From Diphasiastrum complanatum (lineage: Eukaryota; Streptophyta; Lycopodiopsida; Lycopodiales; Lycopodiaceae), in NCBI GenBank assembly GCA_029204225.1, contig CM055108.1:25799803-25863802 (forward strand): DNA of 64,000 bases. The letters are read 5' to 3'. The notes under the pieces are model-generated. The model did no database searches. It had not been told where the DNA came from and saw nothing but the letters and a program-made list of their open reading frames with translations. Shown piece after piece: positions 54,577 to 64,000 of the stretch; the stretch's first letter is position 1; every line of letters begins with the position of its first letter. A program made the position numbers and the translations under genes.

Positions 54577-55490
54577 CTATACTACACACGAACTCTTCAT
54601 TAGACCTAGCCACCGTAGAAAGTAGAAATACTTCCAGCACTTCTTATGTCGTTTTGTTTGAAAGTGGCCTCTAGTTCTAGCCCAAGTTTGCTCAGAGGGA
54701 TAGCGAGAAGGTTCAAATTTGTTTATACGAATAATGGTGTTGAAGGAAACAGGGGTCTCAAGAGAAGGATTTTTATGCATAGCGGCCAACTTGCAAACTT
54801 GTATCTCTTTTTCTATTAGATGAGTTGTCATAATCCAAAGATCGATAGGGGTGGGTGCAAGGAAGTTGACAGATGGAAGACTCCAAAGTTTATAAGATAT
54901 AAGAGTGGATTTATACTCGATGATTCTACTAGGGACAAAATGAACTTGACAACTTTTAGATTGGCAAAAATCATAAGAAGAAAGGTCACCAATGTCACAA
55001 ATGTCTTGGGAAAAGATCTCTAGTTGAGAGGCACTACCCTCGTCAAGGTCATCGGTAAAGACAAGAGGGTGCGGTGAAAGAGAAACATCAGAAACATAAG
55101 GAGAAATAACAGTATGAGTGATACCATTTTCATTTTCCAGGCACATGAACACTTTTCTAATGGGCAAATTATAGAACTTTTCTTCTTCTTTGAATTTTTC
55201 GACAAAATCATTGAGACGACTATAAAGATTTTCCACTAAGCTCAGAGTACCTTTCTTCTTAACAAACTCAAGATAAATCTTACCAGTCAATAGTCTCAAG
55301 CAGATCAATAAAACAGAGAATCTTATCCTCAGGTCCGGTAAAAGAACAAGTAGTCCTATCAGTATCAATGATAAAATTATGCATCTCAATGGCCTTTCTC
55401 ATACAACAAATCAATGTCTGAACAAAATGGTTAGGCGGAGAAAGGGGCTCCCCATAACCCAAAGACGCAGCATCCTGAAACCATCCTCTA
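54577..55490 (-). CDS. Hypothetical protein, possibly two exons, unrecognised
   Basis: A 270-codon open frame (55389-54577) is preceded in another frame by PPNHFVQTLICCMRKAIEMH and NFIIDTDRTTCSFTGPEDK, then ILCFIDLLETIDW. The second ends at ATTGACTG|GTAAGATT, a good donor, so the two could be exons. The downstream exon would start near 55270-55240 and reads VENLYSRLNDFVEKFKEEEK, LPIRKVFMCLENENGITHTV, SPHPLVFTDDLDEGSASQ, SCQVHFVPSRIIEYKSTLIS and TPIDLWIMTTHLIEKEIQVC. The composition is protein-like, with no signal peptide or membrane helix beyond a spurious N-terminal run. I recognise no family. It could be a host gene exon or a decayed mobile-element gene. Confidence 0.35.
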
Positions 55491-55499
55491 GACTAAATC

Positions 55500-56275
55500 A
55501 TAAAAACAGACCTTTGTTAGCTTATAAATCAGATAAAGGGTAAAAGCTTCAGTACTATCCCAGTCAAGATATAGTCGGATTTATATGACTAGGATGCATA
55601 GAGAGAGATACAAGACTGCACTTAGTATATATATTTAAACAATGAATAAATGACTTGATATGCATGTGATTTATATAAAGCCTATGCGAATTGAACAAAA
55701 TATATAATATCCTTTTCAGCTACATAAATGCAATTGTTCTGAGAAATATGTGTATTGCACTTAGAATTGCTATCAATTATAGAATATTATAAGTTAATCA
55801 TTAAGTTTTATTCAAATATTTTTTTTTTAAGAGAAATTGCTAAACGATATAATTGCAATGTTATGTATTGTAATTTGTTATGTTGATAATAATTGATATT
55901 TTCTTATGATGCATAAAATTTTATTTTTTATTACAAAATTATTATTTTTTTAAAATGTTTTTCAAATTATTTCTTTTCAACAATGACTAACGGATGATGA
56001 TTGTTTCATTTCTCGATGTTTATTCGCATGGTTGAAATCTACATTAAAAAAAGTCAGAATTTTTGTGTTTTAGCATAAAGCAAATAATATCAATTCGCAT
56101 TGAGTACTTGGCAAAAACAACTCATGGAAAATAAATATGTAATCATCTTCTTGGAATAAACAAGAATTCAAAATACACAACAATTATCCAACAAAAATGT
56201 GATTAGAAATGAAACGAACATTAAATGAAAGACTTAGAACCGTGAAAGAAAAAGTTTTACAAAAAAAAAAACTTA
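55500..56275. other. AT-rich DNA, nothing recognised
   Basis: Long A/T runs, no coding homology. Confidence 0.5.
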
Positions 56276-56277
56276 TA

Positions 56278-56995
56278 TCATATTCATTCAGATATATGTG
56301 GAACTATGCAAACTCCATCATTGCTAGATGCAAAGTATTTCATTACCTTTATTGACAAATTACCTCGAAGAACAGCTGTTTACTTCATTAAGCATAAATC
56401 AAAGACTCTCATTAAGTTTAGACAATTCAAAGAGCATGCTAAAAATTAAACTGGAAAATGAATTAAAGCACTGAGGTCCGACAATGGGGGAGAATACATC
56501 TCCACCGGATTCAAGGAGTACTGCCTTAACAATGGCATTGAACAACAATACATTACCTCCTATTCGCCTCAATCAAATGGTCTTGCTGAGAGAAAGAATA
56601 GAGCCTTAGTCGAATTGGCAAAGTGCATGTTATCATACGTGACACTTCCGAAGTCCTTCTGGACTGAAGCTATTTCAATAGCAAACTATATTCAGAATAG
56701 ATGTCCTACTAAAGTTCTCTCAAACAAACACCATTCGAAGTTTGGATAGGTACCAAACCTTCTTTATCAAACTTACGAGTTTTTGGATGTATTGCTTATG
56801 CACAAATTCCTCATGATCTCAAGAAGAAGCTCGACTTCTAGAGTATCAAATGTATTTCCATCAGCTACACTACTTCAGATCAAACTTACAAGTTGTTCGA
56901 TCCTATCGAGTCAAAGATATTCACTAGTCGGGATGTCATTCTCATCGAAGATTAGTTTATCAACTTCAAAGGAAAAGACAAAGCTCATTTAGCCG
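56278..56995 (+). pseudogene. copia integrase
   Basis: All three catalytic acidic residues are visible: HSD, the D of RSDNGGEY and the E of NGLAERKN. Two stops lie near 56447 and 56459. KSFWTEAISIANYIQNRCPT follows, and after a frameshift near 56735 the FGCIAYAQIP-type C-terminal region continues to 56955. Confidence 0.85.
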
Positions 56996-57279
56996 ACTTG
57001 TCTGACTTGTCTGACATATTGTACTTTGAGGTTCTTCAGTCAACTATTCCCATTGAAGGTCCAAGCTAATCTGCTTTCAACAAACAACATATCAATGGCA
57101 AATCTGAAGATAATGATGTTGCAATTCAGCAACTACAGTATGATGAAAATGATCAACTTCCTCTATTACCCAGAAGATCATCAAGAGCTAGCAAACCACC
57201 TGTCAAGTATATCAAAGAGTATGCAGCCTACCTTGTTCAGGAGTTGACGACCATCGAAGAGGCACTCAGTCAGATCTTT

Positions 57280-58070
57280 GGAAAGAATCTATGGATAAAG
57301 AGTATTAATCTCTTATCAAGAATTAGACATGGATGATTGTCGAATTACCTGCTAGCCGAAACATAGTTGATTGCAAATGGATTTTCAAACTCAAGTACAA
57401 AGCAGATGGAAGCACGGACAAAAGCCCGACTTGTTGCCAGAGGATTTTCTTAGGTATACAACGTCGATTACATTGAGACCTTCAGTCCAATAGTCAAGCA
57501 TTCTTCTATTCTTTTTTATTATCGTTTACTGTTACAACAGATCTGGAAATACATCAAATGGATGTACAAACAACATATCTCAATGTAGTTGTTGAAAAAG
57601 ACATTTATATAGTGCAACCCAAAGGTTATATTATCGAAGATAAACACAATCATGTGTGTAAACTCCATAAAGCACTTTATGGCTTGAAGCAATCTGCTCG
57701 AGCATGGTTTCAAATGATCAATACTTTTCGTATTGATCATGGCTACACACAAAACTCTTCAAATTCGAATGTTTACTTCAAGACAGTGCAGCAGTCTTTT
57801 ATCATTATCACTTTATACATGGACGACACATTGCTTTTCGACAACAATATCGATCTGATAAAAGAAGACAAGTCAATGTTATCTTCTGAATTTGACATGA
57901 CTGATCTGGACGAGGCTCATTTCTTTCTTGGTATTCAAGTCCACAGAGACAGAAATCGAAAGTTGACCTACATTATTCAACAGAGATACATCTGCAATAT
58001 GTTAGTCAGATATAATCTGGTTAATTGTGACAAAATTTTCAGAATTCACACCTGTGGGGAATGTCCACAA
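57280..58070 (+). pseudogene. copia reverse transcriptase
   Basis: NIVDCKWIFKLKYKADGSTD is followed by a short deletion and frame changes. A clean frame (57558-58070) then gives QMDVQTTYLNVVVEKDIYIV, VCKLHKALYGLKQSARAWFQ, ITLYMDDTLLFDNN (the polymerase YMDD motif) and DLDEAHFFLGIQVHRDRNRK. The catalytic Asp of the DVKTAFLN block is present. The frame ends in unrelated residues at 58065. Confidence 0.88.
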
Positions 58071-58079
58071 GGATGATGG

Positions 58080-58440
58080 GCTAATCTATCTGGATCATCC
58101 GGAACCAGCCTGAAAAAAGAGAAGAAAAGAGTTTGTGGAAATAAGAATAAGAAATATTTTGACGAACTGGATCAAGCTACATCTAAATTTAGACAAAAGA
58201 AAAAGTTGTCTCGAAAATAGACTAGAAGGACCAATGTTTGTTTCCATTGTGGTCAGCTTGGACATGTTATAAAATTCTGTCCAGAACGAAAGAAAGGCGC
58301 AGCTCAAGTGATTGAGATGCCAGGTAAAGAGAATCTTAAGCTGGAAATTAATAAAATTAATTGTGAGTGTGACTGTTCTTTCAGTACTACTAAGGTGAAT
58401 ACAAAAGCAAAGAATTCTCAAAATTCTACGAAGAATAGGG
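58080..58440 (+). pseudogene. copia gag zinc-knuckle fragment
   Basis: A Lys-rich stretch is followed, after a stop, by TNVCFHCGQLGHVIKFCPER, a canonical C-x2-C-x4-H-x4-C knuckle at about 58240-58283. It then reads IEMPGKENLKLEINKINCEC. It is joined without a gap to integrase of the next fragment at about 58440, so protease and the first part of integrase are deleted. Confidence 0.75.
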
Positions 58441-59640
58441 GATCGATCACTCCTGCATACACACCAGAATACAATGGTGTAGCAGAAAGAAGAAACAGAA
58501 CGCTAGTGGAAGGAGCTAGATGCATGATGGCACATGCTCAATTGCCAAGTCAATTTTGCGTTGAGGTGATAGCTGCAGATGTACACCTGCAGAACAGATA
58601 AAAAATGACAACGCTGGATAACAAGCTTTTGTACGAAATGTGGATAGGTAGAAAGCTTGATCTGTCATACATATGTGTGTTCGGATGTGCATCATATAAG
58701 CACATTCCAAAGGAAAAAAGAAGCAAGATCGATGATAAATCAGAGTAAATAATCATGGTCGGCTATTCGAACGGAACACAAGTGTACAGGCTCTACGATC
58801 CAACCACAAAGAAGGTTGTTTCGAACAGAGATGTGAAGTTCGATGAGTCCACATTCCCTGGACTGAAAGATGAAAGAGGCCATGAGATCTTCACACTGCT
58901 GCCTATTCAAGAGGAAGATCGAGGACAGACATCAAATCAGAATGCAGAGCTGCAGACTCCAGAGTAGCAGGAGGCAGAGGATCAACCCCACAAACAAGAA
59001 ACGTTCGAGCAATGACGAAACGAACCTAGAAGGTCAACAAGACAAAGAAGACCTCCAGATTGCTACTCTGACAATCTTCAATGGAGCAAAGACACGCAGT
59101 TCAAGTATTGCAGTTTCATTGAAGAGCCAACAACATACCAAGAAGCTAGCCAGGGTCTAGAGGGAGAATTTTGGAAGCAGGCAATGTCAGAGGAGATCGA
59201 GTCGATGAGGCGAAACGAGGCATGGACATTAGAGCCACTGCCAGAAAACAGAAAAATAGTCGATTGCAAGTGGGTGTATAAGAAAAAGATGAAATCAGAT
59301 GGCACCATTGGCTGCTACAAAACAAGGCTTGTCGCGAAGGGCTACACGCAGAGATATGGTGTTGATTATTTCGACACATATTCGTCGATGGTCAAGATGA
59401 CAAGCATACGACTACTCCTTGCATACGCCACATAGCACAATCTGGAAATTCACCAAATTGATGTGAAAACAACCTTTCTCCATGGAGAACTAGAGGAGAA
59501 AAGCTTCATGAAGTAGCCTGAAGGCTATGAAGACCCCGACAATCGACAATATGTCTGTCGGTTGCAGAGATGCATCTACGGTCTAAAACAAACATCACGA
59601 GCCTATGTTCTCATTCAGGCTTATTTTTTTTCTACTGATG
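58441..59640 (+). pseudogene. copia integrase/RT fragment, same family as 43.8-47.7 kb
   Basis: TPEYNGVAERRNRTLVEGAR, CMMAHAQLPSQF, VVSNRDVKFDESTFPGLKDE, then from 59184 MRRNEAWTLEPLPENRKIVD, KWVYKKKMKSDGTIGCYKTR and TQRYGVDYFDTYSSMVKMTS, then QIDVKTTFLHGELEEK and CIYGLKQTSRAY to about 59610. Most residues equal the minus-strand copy at 45.2-46.1 kb. Stops occur near 58600, 58747, 58966, 59434 and 59515. It breaks off before the RT YVDD motif. Confidence 0.88.
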
Positions 59641-60600
59641 TAACTAATCAAAACTATTATTTGTAGCACATCCTTCTTCATCATGCAACTTATTTTGCAA
59701 AGGAATATGGGAGCTTAAGTATCTGATCATCACAAGGCATGGAAAAATCTCATTGGCAAGCAAGGGGGGCATTCATAAAGCAACAAATCATGGAGGACAC
59801 AATTCAAGAAATAAATATTTAGTCCAACTTTTTCAGTGGTTTCATAGAAGATCACAATTTAGATATTGAGCTAAAAACTTGCCAAGTATTACGATTTTTT
59901 TGAAAGACATTCAAATTCATAACAAAAGAGAGATCCTTGGATCTTATATCTTTTCACTTCAGAGTCTAGCACTAGAGATGTATTACCATAATAGGAAGTT
60001 TGAAACTTATGACTTTCTCCAATTACGAACTTGAAGCTAGGAAGGATTCTAGATGGTTGCTCGTATGCAAAAAAATAGAACGCCTCAACTTCTTTTTGAT
60101 GAAATCTCTCGCTTTAGTAAAACCATGTAATGCGACCTCTGCCACGAGGTTGAGGATTGGCCATATGTTGGATTATGGCTATCATGGCATCAAAAAAAAG
60201 TGAAAACCCTAGATCAGTTCCCAAGCTGTTGCTGCTCCTCTATCACTGGTTCACATCTGAAAATCCCCATGGATGGGTTAAAATTGTCTCTTCTTTCTAT
60301 CGTAAATTCTCTCATCCACTAAGAATGGCATTCTAATAAAAATTGAAAGTTCATTCATAGTGATGCAGATTCACAAGTAGGAAAAACCAATTCTATCCTA
60401 ATTATTATGTTTAAAAATTATACCTTAATGAAGACTTTGCTTATAATGGATTGATAATACTATACCTTGACAAAAAATTTGCTTACTATATATTCAAATT
60501 CATTTACCTTGCTCTAGATCTTCTCCTTAGAGGTTGAGTCTTCTCAAGGGAGGTGAACAATGAAATAAATCCTACCTATTGATCTTAATGATCACTCCAT
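59641..60600. other. Intergenic DNA, no gene seen
   Basis: No recognisable homology in any frame. Confidence 0.5.
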
Positions 60601-60608
60601 GATGTTGT

Positions 60609-62570
<1,962 letters not shown>

Positions 62571-62574
62571 AGTC

Positions 62575-62636
62575 GATGCCATTTTGGATCCACACAATTT
62601 TTGCTTATTATCTCTCTATCTTTCTCTCTCTAACTC
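62575..62636 (+). repeat. Fragment of the copia LTR seen at 1.7-4.9 kb
   Basis: ATGCCATTTTGGATCCACAC, then AATTTTTGCTTATTATCTCTC, TATCTTTCTCTCTCTAACTC matches the LTR at about 4650-4712 with a few changes, including the CT-rich run found only in the right LTR. Homology stops abruptly at both sides. Confidence 0.75.
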
Positions 62637-64000
62637 AAAACAAGTTAAGCAACAACAACTTTTTGTGACCAACTACTAACTTTTACGAAAAAAATTGGGA
62701 TTTTCGAAATCCGTTCGAAATGGACCAATTGTGAAAATCGATTTTTCAGATCGATTTTGCCAAAACACAGGCACTGTCTCAAATCGATATCATTTCGAAA
62801 GATCCTGCATGGAACTAACTCGACATGTACTGACTTTTACAAAAAATTAAAAATTTTCAATATATGGCCTAGTTGCTAGGAAATCTGCTTTTTTGATCTA
62901 GAATTGCTAAAAATAGTTACATGCAACAATTCTACTGATCAAATCACTGGTTACGCATGCAACATGCATTTAAGCATGCATACAGGTCTATCCATACATT
63001 TCCATCATCAGGAAAGCACTATACTAATTTACAAGCATGCATGCATCAAAACAATTCCAAAATTTTGCAAATTTTAGTTCAAAAATTGCCAAACTTCAGA
63101 CGACCATAACTTTCTCTACAGGACACCAAATTGGTCGCTGTAAAGCACAGTAGGGAGGGAGACTGGGTCTACAAGGCACTTGCCATGTCATCCTACACCC
63201 ATGGCTCCACACGTGCAAGCAGTAAATGCCTGAAATATAGGTAGGAGGGCGCATTTTTGTGGAGAGGTATCATCAGAAAACACATCCAGCCCAAAAAGCC
63301 TTGGATCAAAGGTTACAAGCACTCTACTAAGGTTCATTAGAGAGGCATAGAAGCTTCTAATAGGTCCAGCAAGCAATCATAAGCTCAGATCATGCAAAAA
63401 ATGCATTTTTGGTCTCCTTCAACAAGCAAAACTTCAATATGTTGGTGTCTAATGCACATCTATCCAAATTGGATGCATGATGGCTCAAATCAGAGGAAAT
63501 CCAGCATATCTTTCAGCTTGTAACAAGAACCAACAGGTTCAGACCCCCAATTAAGAGGTATTCATGCTCAAAAATCATCAAAAATACACTATTTTTGAAT
63601 GTTTTGAGCCCCCTAATGGTGTATAATCCCTACCAAAATTCATGACAGATTAGGGACAGCTTCATTACATCTCTGAAAACGTCCATACCAATTCTTGGCT
63701 GAGAATTTTGAAATTTACCCCAAAATTAGTCCAAAAATCATCAAAAAACCTTGATTTTTGACCAATTTTGACCCAAATTCATGGGGGAAATCCACAAATT
63801 CGTGCCTTCAAATCAAAATCCCTGTAATTCCATTGCATGCAAGCATAAAAGTTTTGATTCAAGTCAAAGATGGTTTCCATAGCCCATTTATGGTCCAAAA
63901 ACCCCAATTTTTGGTCCAAAATCACTATCTAATCAACCTTTTGACTTTTCAACCAACATGAAATCATTAAATTCTGTAATTAATGACTATAAAACAGTAA
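62637..64000. other. Intergenic DNA, no gene seen
   Basis: No coding homology. Several CATGCATGC and AAATTTTGACC-type words recur, and a module with CGACCATAACTTTCTCTACA near 63100 resembles wording in plant repeats. No family can be named. Confidence 0.45.

Larger units (their letters stand above)
56278..58070 (+). mobile_element. Ty1/copia fragment: integrase and reverse transcriptase
   Basis: Integrase core from 56278 (HIHSDICGTM, YFITFID, RSDNGGEYIS, NGLAERKNRALVELAK), then its C-terminus, a hinge (about 57000-57280), and RT to about 58065. It lacks gag, protease, RNase H and LTRs. It is a different family from the copy immediately downstream. Confidence 0.88.

Overview
The window is nuclear DNA of a large, repeat-rich plant genome, probably a seed plant. 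The evidence is an intron-rich plant gene with GT-AG splice sites, many decayed Ty1/copia and Ty3/gypsy retrotransposons, telobox-like AACCCTAA motifs and long CT/GA microsatellites. Nothing in the sequence fixes the species.

One host gene stands out. The minus strand from about 27.07 kb down to 17.61 kb carries nine recognisable exons of HOS1, a variant-RING E3 ubiquitin ligase with an ELYS-like nuclear-pore domain. The first coding exon was not found. It should lie beyond 27.1 kb, upstream of copia, SINE-like and possible LINE debris (28.4-30.3 kb), possibly near a CT-rich, telobox-bearing stretch around 31.1-31.6 kb.

The rest is mostly a mobile-element graveyard. 0-5 kb: a gypsy protease scrap, copia scraps and an LTR-bounded, internally deleted copia. 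5.9-9 kb: a minus-strand copia with LTR and primer-binding site. 9-12.6 kb: a gypsy gag-pol with many breaks. 12.6-17.6 kb: intergenic DNA with a long hairpin and a ~190-bp palindrome-bearing tandem repeat. 38.7-42.3 kb: gypsy pieces and unrecognised coding-like remnants. 43.8-47.7 kb: a minus-strand copia. 49.4-51.7 kb: a gypsy gag next to a copia gag/LTR fusion. 54-55.5 kb: an array of four hairpins with compensating stem changes, then an unrecognised long reading frame. 56.3-59.6 kb: three abutting copia fragments, one of the same family as the 43.8-47.7 kb element.

The most unusual region is 33.1-37.94 kb. The plus strand holds a decayed multi-exon gene that joins a ParB-like domain to a DNA amino-methyltransferase domain (motif IV, target region, then motif I). 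Divergently, on the minus strand, lies a decayed multi-exon gene resembling a large uncharacterised family of transposon proteins. Together they look like the remains of a plant DNA transposon that carried its own prokaryote-type DNA methyltransferase.
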